Shown here in pieces: positions 47,501 to 56,616 of a stretch of DNA of 64,000 bases; position 1 is the stretch's first letter; every line of letters begins with the position of its first letter. Both the position numbers and the translations under genes were made by a program. The DNA comes from Mucilaginibacter sp. MD40 (lineage in GTDB: Bacteria; Bacteroidota; Bacteroidia; Sphingobacteriales; Sphingobacteriaceae), in assembly GCF_002288635.1 (NCBI RefSeq), contig NZ_NRSW01000001.1, positions 443,190 to 507,189 of the forward strand, in the 5' to 3' direction. Under the pieces are notes generated by a model, which saw nothing but the letters and a program-made list of their open reading frames with translations, ran no database searches and was not told the DNA's origin.

Positions 47501-50500
47501 GTATCTACCGCATTGTTAGCGCCGGTTATTGAACAGCCAACACATAGCAATCCGCCATTTACATCCGTTAATTGAGTTGATGCAAAATCACATGATGTTG
47601 AGAATATAGGGTTTACCGTAACAGTAACCGGAGCGCGCGATGCACTGGTACAGCCCGTTGCCGTTAACACCGCCTCTACATAGTAAGTAGCGTTTGATGT
47701 TAATACAGGCGTGGTGAGAGTTACACCGGTAAATATTGCCGTACCACCTGTGGCGGACGTGTACCATTTAAAGGTAACACCCGCAGTGGTTGATGAAGCG
47801 GTAAGTGTAGCGGTCTGGCCTGAAGATATCTGTCCGCCGGCCGGGATAACAGTAACTGTTGGGTTAGCCGGCGTTGGGTTAACATTAACTTTAACCTCAG
47901 CCCTCGTCGCACTAACGCAGGTACCAGATGCGGCCTCAACAAAGTAAGATCTGCTTGTAGTAAGCTCAGGAGTTACAAACGTAGCACCAGTAGCTACCGG
48001 CGTACCGCCTGTTGCGGTAGTATACCAATTAAACGTTACGCCTGGTTGGGTTGAGCTTGCCGTCAGGGTAGCTGTTGAACCCGAGCAAGTTTGTACGATG
48101 CTTTGTTGTACGGAAGGCACCAGCGGTGTAGCGGTAACATTAGCCGTAACCTGCGTACGGGCCGAACTACCGCATGCCCCCGCAGCCTGTGCTTCTACAT
48201 AATAAGTAGCATTGGCGGTAAGCGGAGCGGTTGTAAAGGTGTTACCTGTTGCTAAAGGTGTGCCGCCCGTTGGGGTAGCGTACCATGCAAAGATTACACC
48301 GTTTACAGCGGTAGCCGTAAAGGTTGCCGGCTGACCCGAGCAGACCGTAACTGTTGAAGCAGCTACCACCGGTGCATTAGGCGCCGGCGTTACGGTAACT
48401 ACTACCGGGGTGCGCACGGCCTGGGCACATCCATCAGCTGTGCGGCTTGCTTCGGCGTAGTAGGTAACATTTGATGTAAGTACCGGTGTGTTAAACGTTG
48501 CTCCTGTTGCTACCGGCGTACCGCCTGTTGCAGTGGTATACCATTTAATGGTAACGTGGCTCGGGGCCGTTGCGCTAAGCGTTGCTTGCGTTCCGGCACA
48601 GGCGGTAACACTTGCCGCGGTTACCGTTGGCGCGGCAACAGATTGTGCAGCATCATGAATATTTAATGCTGTTAAAACACCGGCAACGCCCGAGTTCAAC
48701 CTCACTTCTACCCTGTCGAAGTCTGCGGTGGCTTTGAATGCCACACGGAAACGGCTGGTGTTGTTTAATAAAGTAATGGTGAGCAATGTGCCGTTGAGGG
48801 GTGTCCTGTCGTTGTTAAAACTGGCGCCATTGTAGGTAGCCAAGCTTATTTGCGATAGCACGCCCACACTTGCAAGGCTGCCCGGAACACCCAACTCTAC
48901 AATAATGCTATCGCCGGTGCGGCCAATGTTGGCAAACCTTAACGTTTGGTCAGCATAGCCACCCAAAACGCCAATGGGTACATTTAGTTGAGAGAATGTG
49001 TTACGGTCATTATCAACTGCGCCATTTGCGTTTGATATACCACATAGTGCACATAGCAAGCCGCCACCAACCGTATTGGTTTGTGCAATTGCCGAACCAC
49101 AAGGTACAGGGTTGGTAGATGTTGAGTTAAGGGTGATTGCACCCAGCGCCCTTGTTGCAGATTTTATGCCGGCTTGTGTAACGGCCTCTGCGTAGTAAGT
49201 AGTTGGTGCAAATACCGACGGCGTATTGAATGTTGCGCCGGTATAAACGATTATTCCTCCGGTTGGCTGTGTATACCAGTTAAAGGTAACATTAGGTGTC
49301 GTTGATGAAGCTACCAATGTTGCCGATGTACCCGGGTCAACCGCTTGTGTTGGCGGCACTACCGTTACATTAGGCACCACAACAGGTGTCACCGTTACCG
49401 ATGCCGGAGTGCGATCTGGCGATGGGCAATCACCTAATACCGCTTCGGCATAATAAGTTTTATTTGCTGACAGTGCCGGTGTAGTAAACGTTGCACCTGT
49501 AAACACGGGTGTGCCGCCGTTTGCAGCTTCATACCACTTGATCACAGTACCGATAGCGCCGGTGGCCTTAAACGTAGCGGTTTGTCCGGCGGTTATGGTA
49601 TTGGTTGGCGGTATTACAGTAGGTTTAGTAGGCGTATCATTTACCGTAACTGTTATGGGATAACGCACCGGGCTAATGCAGGTACCACGGCTGTACTCAA
49701 CATAGTAAGTAGTTGTTGCGGTTAGGTTAGCAGTGTTGTATGATAAACCTGTTTTAAGCGCAGTGCCTCCGGTTGGGTTAGCAAACCAGCTGATGGTGCC
49801 ATTGGTAGGTGCCGTAACGGTTAGCGTTGCGGGGCTGCCGCTGCATATTTGGGGCGAGCCGTTTCCAAATACCGGTTTAGGGAACTGTTGCACTGCATAA
49901 TAAACATCAAGCGCGGTAAGCAAGCCCGCAGCACCAGCATTTAAGCGAATCTGCACCCTATCATAATTACCGGTTGCCGGGATGAAAACGCCGTAGCGGT
50001 TATCCGGTCCTAACAGGCGTAGCGTTAACAAGTTATTATCAAGCGTATATCTGCCTACCTGTGTAGCGCCATTATATAAGGCTACTGATATCTGTCCGAG
50101 CAAACTTACATCAGCCAAGCCTACCGGAGAGCGGAAAACAAGTTTCACAGTATCACCGGCAAGGCCCGGTTGTTGGAACACCAGGTTTTGCTCCTGATAA
50201 CCACCTAAAAGGCCTGCTATTACATGCAGGGTTGAAGCTGTAGTTGTATCAGCATCGGTAGCAAGCGCGCCGTTCTCAACAAAACAACCAACGCACAGGC
50301 CATTAGTATTGCTGGTTTGCACGTTGGCAAATGAACATGGCGAGTTGTTATTAATGTTTACGTTAATGGTAATAGGTGTACGCGCTGCTGATTCGCAGCC
50401 TGCATTATTAAATGCAGCTACATAATAGGTTGTATTGGTAAACAAAGCCGGCGTAGTATAGATATTGCCGGTGAATATCGGGGTAGCTGCGTTAGCAGAT

Positions 50501-52422
50501 GTATACCATCTGTAGGTAACACCCGTTTGCGCATTGGTTACGCTAATGGTTGCGGTTTGGCCTGCAGTAATGGTTTGGCTACTTGCAGCCAACGTTGGGT
50601 TAGCCGGTTTGGGCGATACTGTAACGTTTGCCTGCACACGGGTGCCGCTTTCGCATCCGGTAGCATTTACCGCCGCAGCATAATAAACTGCATTAGCAGT
50701 TAAGGCCGGGGTTGTGAAGTTAACGCCCGTATAAACCGGTGTGCCCTCCGTTGCAACGGTATACCAATTGTAAGTTTGCCCTGCAACCGGCGTAGCTATT
50801 GAAAGTATAGCTACATCGCCGGTACAGATAGTTACGTTATTAGCCGTTAAAGTTGGCACTGCAGGCAGCGCGCTTAATGTGGCAGTAACTTGTGTGCGTG
50901 TTGGGCTTGGGCAGGTGCCACCTGTTGTAGCCTCTGCAAAGTAAGTTGTTGTGGCATTGATTACAGGCGTGGTAAAACTATTACCTGTAGCCAATACAGT
51001 GGTGCTTGTGGCGGTTGCGTACCATTTAACTGTTACGCCCGTAACAGGTGTAGCAGTAAAAGTTACCGTTCCGCCGGGGCAAACTGACAGGTTGTTATTA
51101 GTAATAACAGGTGCAACCGGTACCGGGTTGACTGTTACGGTTACCTTGGTGCGCTCAGATTCGTCGGTACAACCGTTGCGCATTGCAGAAACGTAGTAGC
51201 TTGTTGTAGCGGCAAGCACGCCCGGTGAAAATGTTGCGCCTGTAAACACCGCGGTACCGCCTGTTGGCTGTGTGTACCATTTAAATACGGTATTAGGCAC
51301 TGCAACAGCCGTTAATGTTACCGCGCTACCTGCGCAAACGTTCGCGTTATCAGTAACAACATTATTAAACCTGATAACAGGGCGCGCAATGAGCTTTTCG
51401 GCTTCAAAAAGATCTAAAGTTGATAATACATTGGCAATTCCACCGCCAAGGCGTAATTGTACCCTGTCAAATGCTTTTGGAGGCGCGTAAGTTACGGTAA
51501 ACCTGCGGCGGCCATTCACCAGGTCGAGCAACCGAAGGTTGATGAGTGCGGAATTGAATACAACAGCATCGTTATTATAGGTGTTACCGTTGTAAGTTGA
51601 TATGGAAATGTTAGCCAGTATACCCGCGTCTATCAGCGCGGGCGGTAAGGCCATAGTAAGGCGAACGGAGTCGCCTATGGTTGATAATCTTTCGTAAATA
51701 ACGGTTTGCTGTGCATAAGCCCCTACAGCAGCTATGCCTGCGTTAAGGGTTGATGCTGTGTTAATATTACCATCAATAGCATTTTGCGGGTTAGCAACGC
51801 CCCCTACATCAACACCCAGGTTGAGTAAGCCTGCCGATATACCATGCAATTCGTCAAAGGCATTATTACAGGCTACGTTTGCTGGCCCGTTGTAAAAGGC
51901 ATCGTAAACATAAATACTGCTCAATGCGCCAACCAAACCGCCGCCAAGGGTAATGCGGATCCTGTCGTACGTAGCGGTTGGTGTAATGCTTAACTGTAAC
52001 TGGTTATTGTTGCTTACCGATGTTAACAGGGTGTTGGCTGCAATAGCCCCACCTACAGGAGTGCTGCCATTATAAGCGCGGATAGTAATACGCCCCAATA
52101 CCGTCAGGTCAAGCAAATTATCGCCTGTACCCAGTTTAACGGTTACGGGCGTATTGGCAGCAATCTTAGCAGCACCAGGAAAAATCAATTCCTGATAAGT
52201 TGACGCGGCTACACCTACTCCAACCCTCATTATTGAGTTGGTTTGCAGGTTCCCGTCAACGGCAAGAGCTGCGTTGTCTACAACGCAGCCAAGGCATAAA
52301 ATGTCGTTACGGCCGCTTTGCTGTGTAGTGGCAAAGTTGCGTTGCGCAATTACATTGAGAGTAGTACAAAGCAGTAGTAGCAGAACGGCTACAAATCTGC
52401 TAAAGTGGGTAGAGCTTTTCAT
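44515..52422 (-). CDS. Giant modular surface adhesin with type B (gliding-type) C-terminal secretion domain
   Basis: The 2635-residue protein has a signal peptide (AVLLLLLCTTLNVIAQ). A module of about 150 residues (here M) occurs five times, starting near residues 35, 185, 700, 1120 and 1620; four copies carry a CxxC (LCLGC, LCVGC, LCALC, LCVGC) and all end with a DRV/DRI-x-I/L-RL pattern. Between them lie 19 Ig-like repeats of about 85 residues, each with WY(T)xATGGTxVxTGxxFTTPxLTxxTTYYVEA. The order is M-M-Ig4-M-Ig3-M-Ig4-M-Ig8, then an Fn3-like domain (about 2450-2535) and a C-terminal domain (IPNAFTPNGDGNNDVLYVYG, VSVYDQWGEQ type, GWDGTYKG). That end is the type B sorting signal for the type IX system. 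The PorP/SprF gene is 19 bases downstream. Confidence 0.9.
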   Translation of the reverse strand: MKSSTHFSRFVAVLLLLLCTTLNVIAQRNFATTQQSGRNDILCLGCVVDNAALAVDGNLQTNSIMRVGVGVAASTYQELIFPGAAKIAANTPVTVKLGTGDNLLDLTVLGRITIRAYNGSTPVGGAIAANTLLTSVSNNNQLQLSITPTATYDRIRITLGGGLVGALSSIYVYDAFYNGPANVACNNAFDELHGISAGLLNLGVDVGGVANPQNAIDGNINTASTLNAGIAAVGAYAQQTVIYERLSTIGDSVRLTMALPPALIDAGILANISISTYNGNTYNNDAVVFNSALINLRLLDLVNGRRRFTVTYAPPKAFDRVQLRLGGGIANVLSTLDLFEAEKLIARPVIRFNNVVTDNANVCAGSAVTLTAVAVPNTVFKWYTQPTGGTAVFTGATFSPGVLAATTSYYVSAMRNGCTDESERTKVTVTVNPVPVAPVITNNNLSVCPGGTVTFTATPVTGVTVKWYATATSTTVLATGNSFTTPVINATTTYFAEATTGGTCPSPTRTQVTATLSALPAVPTLTANNVTICTGDVAILSIATPVAGQTYNWYTVATEGTPVYTGVNFTTPALTANAVYYAAAVNATGCESGTRVQANVTVSPKPANPTLAASSQTITAGQTATISVTNAQTGVTYRWYTSANAATPIFTGNIYTTPALFTNTTYYVAAFNNAGCESAARTPITINVNINNNSPCSFANVQTSNTNGLCVGCFVENGALATDADTTTASTLHVIAGLLGGYQEQNLVFQQPGLAGDTVKLVFRSPVGLADVSLLGQISVALYNGATQVGRYTLDNNLLTLRLLGPDNRYGVFIPATGNYDRVQIRLNAGAAGLLTALDVYYAVQQFPKPVFGNGSPQICSGSPATLTVTAPTNGTISWFANPTGGTALKTGLSYNTANLTATTTYYVEYSRGTCISPVRYPITVTVNDTPTKPTVIPPTNTITAGQTATFKATGAIGTVIKWYEAANGGTPVFTGATFTTPALSANKTYYAEAVLGDCPSPDRTPASVTVTPVVVPNVTVVPPTQAVDPGTSATLVASSTTPNVTFNWYTQPTGGIIVYTGATFNTPSVFAPTTYYAEAVTQAGIKSATRALGAITLNSTSTNPVPCGSAIAQTNTVGGGLLCALCGISNANGAVDNDRNTFSQLNVPIGVLGGYADQTLRFANIGRTGDSIIVELGVPGSLASVGVLSQISLATYNGASFNNDRTPLNGTLLTITLLNNTSRFRVAFKATADFDRVEVRLNSGVAGVLTALNIHDAAQSVAAPTVTAASVTACAGTQATLSATAPSHVTIKWYTTATGGTPVATGATFNTPVLTSNVTYYAEASRTADGCAQAVRTPVVVTVTPAPNAPVVAASTVTVCSGQPATFTATAVNGVIFAWYATPTGGTPLATGNTFTTAPLTANATYYVEAQAAGACGSSARTQVTANVTATPLVPSVQQSIVQTCSGSTATLTASSTQPGVTFNWYTTATGGTPVATGATFVTPELTTSRSYFVEAASGTCVSATRAEVKVNVNPTPANPTVTVIPAGGQISSGQTATLTASSTTAGVTFKWYTSATGGTAIFTGVTLTTPVLTSNATYYVEAVLTATGCTSASRAPVTVTVNPIFSTSCDFASTQLTDVNGGLLCVGCSITGANNAVDTDTTNFARLNMPVAVLGSYVAQQLIFSDGGLAGDSVTVKIAIPANIVSATVLNQLQIASYNGGTYNGDRINLSSSLIGLRVLAGGRIAIIRFAPKAAFDRIEIRLNSAAAALFNTADVYYASKQVDAPIVNVSTVNICSGSTATFTVNNPNAGVTYTWYTSATDNTVAGTGVTFTTPILNATTIYYLGSSRTSNGCANPNRVAVTANVTPSPVNPTLNQTAATICAGETVNFTVTNAGTATVRWYNAATNGTLLFTGPSYTVTPLANSTYYAELSNGTCTSPSRTTATVTVNPRPAKPGVDAANVQVCTGGTANLSVTNPDAGVTYNWYTTATAGTVVYTGATVTTAPISQNTTFYVEAVNNAGGCINNGGRTAVAVTVTGVINAPTLNANNTTVCTGGSVTISVNNPVAGQQYNFYTDATSATPVFTGTSYTLNNVTVNASLFVEAVQGTCTSATRARADITVVPAPNPPQVQAPAGGLVACNASDFTISIANPQADLVYRWYTAATGGTLLYTGTEYTVNISATTTYYVEAASAGNCNPSTRTPVTVTVSLLPPDPTVITANVAVCPGSSATLSVAAPQNGITYKWYSSPAQTTVLFTGPTYVTDAITATTNFYVAAFNSNGCSSSNLAMVQVTTRPAPAPPVIANDVPVTTCAGTSAVLNVTNAQPNFTYKFYTVATGGTAVFTGTAYTTPVLNANTTYYVEALNEDGCPSATRTQVTVTVNQGPAVPVASASGTEICPNNSTSITATAEAGTTLNWYANASGGTALFTGANFITPLLTNTTTYYVEAVSTATGCVSATRAAVTVKVLGPLPAPVVTVQTTTTSSVTFAYSAVPGATGYEVSLDNGATYTAPSSGANGLTHTVGGLNPNQSVTIVVRALGTTACQLSANSNAVTGTSSNPFGDGIFIPNAFTPNGDGNNDVLYVYGTNIKSLTFSVYDQWGEQQFRTTNKAAGWDGTYKGHAQPVGVYVYYADVTLNSGQVVRKKGTVTLIR

Positions 52423-53158
52423 GCATAGAGTGTTAGGTTTGATCTTATTCCTAAGTACGCTCTTGCAAAGCGAATAACCTTAAAGCACTTTGTTCATTTA
52501 CCAGGGCGCTTTCATTTTATTCACAAAAAGAATATATTGTTTATTTTGTTCATTATCATAGCTATTGATGACATCCAGGCGTAAATGATCTGTATACAGA
52601 TAATACTTGAGAACGAAAAGATTTGACGACTAAGAGCTGCGATGTCAACAAAATCGCCTATCAATATTTGGTTACCAAACAATGCCCCTACTCTAATACC
52701 CACCTCAGAATATCAACTTACTTATTAATTACTCTAAAAAATAAAATACTCCTATTCGGAATATTTTATATATAACTCTACTGTTAAATATTCAAAGTTT
52801 GGCCTTAATAATTTAACAAATAAGAAAAATAGGGGCCTGGCTTATTATATTTACCTGTATACGATTATTCTAAACAGTTTTTAAAACCTAAAAATTATTA
52901 CAAATGTCAGAGAGATTGATTACGGATAAGACTAAGCTACCCCTACTTAGCAAAAAGGCCAAACACAGGTGCCATAGCCGCGAAATAACTAATCAACCGA
53001 TAATAAATTGTGAAGCGATGTTAAAAACACCGCTCCTGTTTTTGACAATACCAGTATTGAACTTACATGAAATGCTACCAGTAGAAAGGTTGTTGCGGAA
53101 GATATTTAAATAAGTTATGCAAGTGTATTAATTAGTTAAATCCTTATGCCTTTTACTT
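52423..53158. other. Long intergenic region between adhesin and P-loop protein
   Basis: The 736 bases between the divergent adhesin and P-loop genes are about 65-70 percent AT by eye. They must hold the promoters for both. One short frame (52904-53113) is described separately. No tandem repeat, hairpin with a T-run or known RNA was recognised. Confidence 0.5.
52904..53113 (+). CDS. Possible small protein of 69 residues, unrecognised
   Basis: A frame starts at an ATG after AT-rich sequence (ATTACAAATG) and reads MSERLITDKTKLPLLSKKAK, with a basic N-terminal half and a hydrophobic middle (PLLFLTIPVLNLHEMLPV). It lies 45 bases upstream of the P-loop gene and in the same orientation, so a leader or regulator is imaginable. 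No family is recognised and codon use is not decisive. It may be chance. Confidence 0.25.
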   Translation: MSERLITDKTKLPLLSKKAKHRCHSREITNQPIINCEAMLKTPLLFLTIPVLNLHEMLPVERLLRKIFK

Positions 53159-55714
53159 ATGACATCATTTTTACCTCAATATTATGAACTACTTAAGCAT
53201 GCGGTAATTACTACATCAGGACTAAATAACATTACCCCGCATGACTGCCGCATAATTGCTGCTGAGATATTTCGCAAAACCAAAAACAGCGTAAGCGAAA
53301 CCACGCTTAAACGGGTTTTCGGGTTTGCTTACAGTAAATTTAAACCATCAATATTCACCATTGACGTATTGGCAAGGTATTGCGGCTATAAGGGTTGGGA
53401 AGATTTCTGCCTTAGCCAGGAAACAAAGCTGAACAAAACAATTGCGAAGACTGCCCCTAATTGGGACAACCTAAAACTTAACGCCCAAAAGATCACAAAT
53501 CTTACCCTACAGGTTTTACGCAATAAATCGGTGATCCCATACAGCCAAACTATTAGCAGGCAAACAGTAACAGATCATTTAGATGATTTTTTAACAGGTG
53601 ATTATAACGCTACTGTGCTCGCATCACCAGCTGGTTATGGTAAAACCTTAGCACTTTGCCACTGGCTTGAAGAACGTTTATTGAATAATGATGAAAATAA
53701 CAATCAAGACGTTGTACTATTTTTTAGTACCAGTGCATTAATGAATGCATTTTTAAGCGGGCAAGATATCCACTACTGGCTACTGGCTTTATTAGGTTAT
53801 ACAGCAAATGATGATGTACCATCCATTTTAAACCAGTATCAAGAAAGAGGCGGTAAGTTTTATCTGATTATTGACGCTTTTGATGAGCATGTTTATAAGC
53901 CGGAGCAATATAACCTGTTATTAGCCCAACTGGTTGATATTCTTGCTTTATATCGTTTTTCTTCATGGTTTAAGCTAATTCTTACCATGCGCTCATTTAC
54001 ATGGATAAATAAGAAGCACCAGTTTAATATCACTGAAGAGAAGTGGTTCATCAGATTTATAGGCGATGCGAACAGCGCTATAAACGTACCGGTTTTTGAC
54101 GCCGCCGAAATAAGGCAACTTGCCTTAAATATTAACCAGAATGAAAATTATAACACATCTGCAGATATTTCACTTCAGTTTAGTCATCCACTTTATTTTC
54201 AATTTTACTACAAGCAAAACCCAGGAAATTTCACACTTAGCAACATAAGCAAGGCATCTACATATGAAATGGTTGCTGCGTTCAAGCTTAACAAGGTATA
54301 TACGGGTCAAAACGCGGCAGATAAAATACAGCTCATCCAAGGTTTAACTGAAGAAATGGATATCGCAAATGGAAACTTTACGGTTTTGCGTGCAAAAGTC
54401 AATAGCTTGGTTAAGCATTATTCTCAAGCGTATCATGACCTTTTAAGCGTTGGCTATTTGATTGAAACCAATAAGAGCACAGGTTTGCATTACAACGTAT
54501 ATATTGAATTTATAAACCTGCATTTTCGAAATAATGCCTTAGCTGAATTATTGCTGTATAAAAACGATTTTGTTTTCAATGAATTCCTTATAGAAGACAT
54601 TAACAGACTATTTGAAACAAATGGCCAAAAAGTAGCTGTTTTACAATGGTGTGTGATGTATGCCTTTAAAGCAGGCCAGCAGTACAATTTTAACCTGCTA
54701 ACCCATGCCCGGTTAAGCCCTACTGAAAAAGCTGATCTAATAAATTTCATGGGCGATATGTTCACAGAGCAAAACGCTACGCCGAATCAGAACGAATTAT
54801 TGAGTTCATTTTTCCAGCATGACTGCAGCCCTGAACTGTTTAATTACTTTTTTGGGGCCGAGTTTGTAAGTATCAAGTACAAACGAACACTGCAAAGTTT
54901 ACTGAAATTTAATTTAAGCGACCGCAAAAGGGCATTTTTATACACCGCTTTGGCTTTAATAGCCACCTTACGCCTTGACTTAAGCGAACTGGAAAATTGC
55001 GTATCAAAGCTGAGAAGCTTGCCGTATGAAAGCTTTAGCCGATTTGCAATAAATCCAATTAAATGCCTTGATGCTATTTACAGTTATTTGAAAAACGGCG
55101 AAATTAAACGTGAGGTTGCTCACGATTTGACAAAGTTTTACTTTAACCCTCCTAAAGAGGGAAACTACTTTACAGATACCGCCTCACACGATATGTTGTT
55201 TTTATTAGGTGCCTATACGCTTATATTGTTTCAAAAACCGCTAAAAACGTTACGATACATCAACGCCCTCGAAAAAAACTACAAGTTGCCAAAACTTTGT
55301 GCACAACATGGTTACGGGTATTTTATGGAAATGATAAAAGCAGATAGTTATTACAAGCTTGCCCGCAAAGAGCAATTCGCTTTGACCTATCAGCACTATC
55401 ATATGCTTTACAGGCAAAGCCCGGAAAACTTTACAGATTACATGAAAACTGTTTTCTATGCACTAAGAATAAAAGTCGATTTAAATCAGAAAGACTATAG
55501 TCGCCTGATACAAAACACCAAGGCCTTTATGGAAATAGCCGGGCAGCATACCTTGTCAATCTTATTAACACTAAGCATAATCGTAAACAACAACGAACTG
55601 ATAAATTTTTACCCGGAGTTTTATAAAAATTGCAGGTACGGGCTTGCTAAAATATTAAGAGAGCATGGGTTAGCAAAGCAAACGTTTTCTCCTGCAATTG
55701 TAAGTTGTAATTGA
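53159..55714 (+). CDS. P-loop NTPase of NACHT/STAND type with HTH-like N-terminus
   Basis: The 851-residue protein has three parts. Residues about 15-85 (ISEIFR, VSETTLKRVFGFAYSKFKPS, LARYCGYKGWEDF) form an HTH-like domain common at the start of Bacteroidota regulators. Residues about 130-400 hold a P-loop ATPase with Walker A ASPAGYGKT (155-163) and Walker B FYLIIDAFDE (D239, D242, E243). The remaining 450 residues are helical, possibly repeats, without a recognised family. STAND/NACHT proteins are ATP-dependent switches that act in defence or transcription control. It is divergent from the giant adhesin and is a candidate regulator of it; a defence role is the alternative. No effector domain was found. 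Confidence 0.75.
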   Translation: MTSFLPQYYELLKHAVITTSGLNNITPHDCRIIAAEIFRKTKNSVSETTLKRVFGFAYSKFKPSIFTIDVLARYCGYKGWEDFCLSQETKLNKTIAKTAPNWDNLKLNAQKITNLTLQVLRNKSVIPYSQTISRQTVTDHLDDFLTGDYNATVLASPAGYGKTLALCHWLEERLLNNDENNNQDVVLFFSTSALMNAFLSGQDIHYWLLALLGYTANDDVPSILNQYQERGGKFYLIIDAFDEHVYKPEQYNLLLAQLVDILALYRFSSWFKLILTMRSFTWINKKHQFNITEEKWFIRFIGDANSAINVPVFDAAEIRQLALNINQNENYNTSADISLQFSHPLYFQFYYKQNPGNFTLSNISKASTYEMVAAFKLNKVYTGQNAADKIQLIQGLTEEMDIANGNFTVLRAKVNSLVKHYSQAYHDLLSVGYLIETNKSTGLHYNVYIEFINLHFRNNALAELLLYKNDFVFNEFLIEDINRLFETNGQKVAVLQWCVMYAFKAGQQYNFNLLTHARLSPTEKADLINFMGDMFTEQNATPNQNELLSSFFQHDCSPELFNYFFGAEFVSIKYKRTLQSLLKFNLSDRKRAFLYTALALIATLRLDLSELENCVSKLRSLPYESFSRFAINPIKCLDAIYSYLKNGEIKREVAHDLTKFYFNPPKEGNYFTDTASHDMLFLLGAYTLILFQKPLKTLRYINALEKNYKLPKLCAQHGYGYFMEMIKADSYYKLARKEQFALTYQHYHMLYRQSPENFTDYMKTVFYALRIKVDLNQKDYSRLIQNTKAFMEIAGQHTLSILLTLSIIVNNNELINFYPEFYKNCRYGLAKILREHGLAKQTFSPAIVSCN

Positions 55715-56065
55715 TTACTTGGAACGATTATTTGTTGTAAAAGCTAACCAGCTTAATTCGCTCAAATCATGTTATAAAAATAGACTGTGATAAAGTAATA
55801 TTCAGTTAACCCCAGAGCGCAAATTGGGCGGAGATAAAGATGACTCTTGTATTCTTTGAGCAGGTTGACACCTTAAAAAAGTGAGACTGGAAGTTTTTAG
55901 GATTATAGTCTTACACTAATTTTGCTGGCCCTCATTTGGGATTTTTTTCTTAAGAGTTTTCAATCTTAATAAATTTATGTATTGTACAGGATTTTTTTGT
56001 TTTGATAATATTTGAAATTAGCATGCCTGGATTAAATGATGATAGTAAATCTTTAACAAAGCAAG
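55715..56065. other. Intergenic stretch, nothing recognised
   Basis: These 351 AT-rich bases between the P-loop gene and the deacetylase remnant show no coding frame or hairpin that I can support. Confidence 0.35.
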
Positions 56066-56558
56066 TTATTCCCACAAACTTGTAGAGCCTTTTAATGTCA
56101 TTTGGGCTATTTCGTCTTTGCGTTTAAAAGCAACGCCGGGATGCTTTTGCATATATCTTACCAATTCTGTTGCAGCCCTAACCATTTGCGACGTACCGCT
56201 TAGATGATCGTGGAATGTTACAAACAGCATTCTGCGGCGGGTTGCTGCTTCTTCGTAAAGCTGATCGAACTCCATTTTTACTTATGTGATATACTGATCA
56301 GGAGAAAAGTTCTTCAGCTCGATCATCCCAGATCGTTGTGGCGAAGGGTGTATGGAACAACAGCGAAATCTCTTTGATTAACGCTTATATATAAAAGGCT
56401 CCATCTCTGCTCAAGTCGTAGGTATGATAAATACAATCAAGCTCTTGCAATATCTTTAAAGTATTCTCGCTGCGGCGCAAAAACTTGGAGTTATTGCCAA
56501 CTGCGGTTTGCCCGGTAAACTCGTTGCAGATTGTATTAAGAGATACCTATTTTAACCA
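56066..56558 (-). pseudogene. Polysaccharide deacetylase (allantoinase/PuuE-type) remnant
   Basis: On the minus strand one frame reads NEFTGQTAVGNNSKFLRRSE, then TLKILQELDCIYHTYDLSRD and a stop. A second piece reads IELKNFSPDQYI, a stop, and VKMEFDQLYEEAATRRRML, then VTFHDHLSGTSQMVRAATE and HPGVAFKRKDEIAQMTL, ending at 56066. Together they match the second half of a polysaccharide deacetylase-family protein of about 300 residues, with stops and frame changes and no catalytic N-terminus. Only the last 69 codons remain open. It sits downstream of the beta-glucan locus and has no partner gene. Confidence 0.7.
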
Positions 56559-56560
56559 AC

Positions 56561-56593
56561 AAAAAAAGGCGCCGCAATTACGCCAACGCCTTT
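56561..56593 (-). terminator. Terminator after the GH30 gene
   Basis: AAAGGCG and CGCCTTT flank a 15-base loop, followed on the minus strand by TTTTTTT (positions 56561-56567). It lies 24 bases beyond the GH30 stop and ends the beta-glucan operon. Confidence 0.8.
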
Positions 56594-56616
56594 AATTAAT
56601 CAACTTTAAACAAGTC

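Noticed and set aside
44515..52422. Many repeated DNA segments that could suggest a CRISPR or tandem-repeat array
   Set aside because: They follow the codon frame of one large gene and encode Ig-like and module repeats; spacing of about 255 bases and sequence divergence do not fit CRISPR.
53159..55714. Known antiphage system
   Set aside because: The P-loop and HTH motifs alone are not specific to a named system, and no defence partner gene or effector domain is nearby, so I kept the neutral call.
56066..56275. A real 69-residue protein
   Set aside because: It is the end of a deacetylase whose earlier parts are readable upstream with stops and frame changes.
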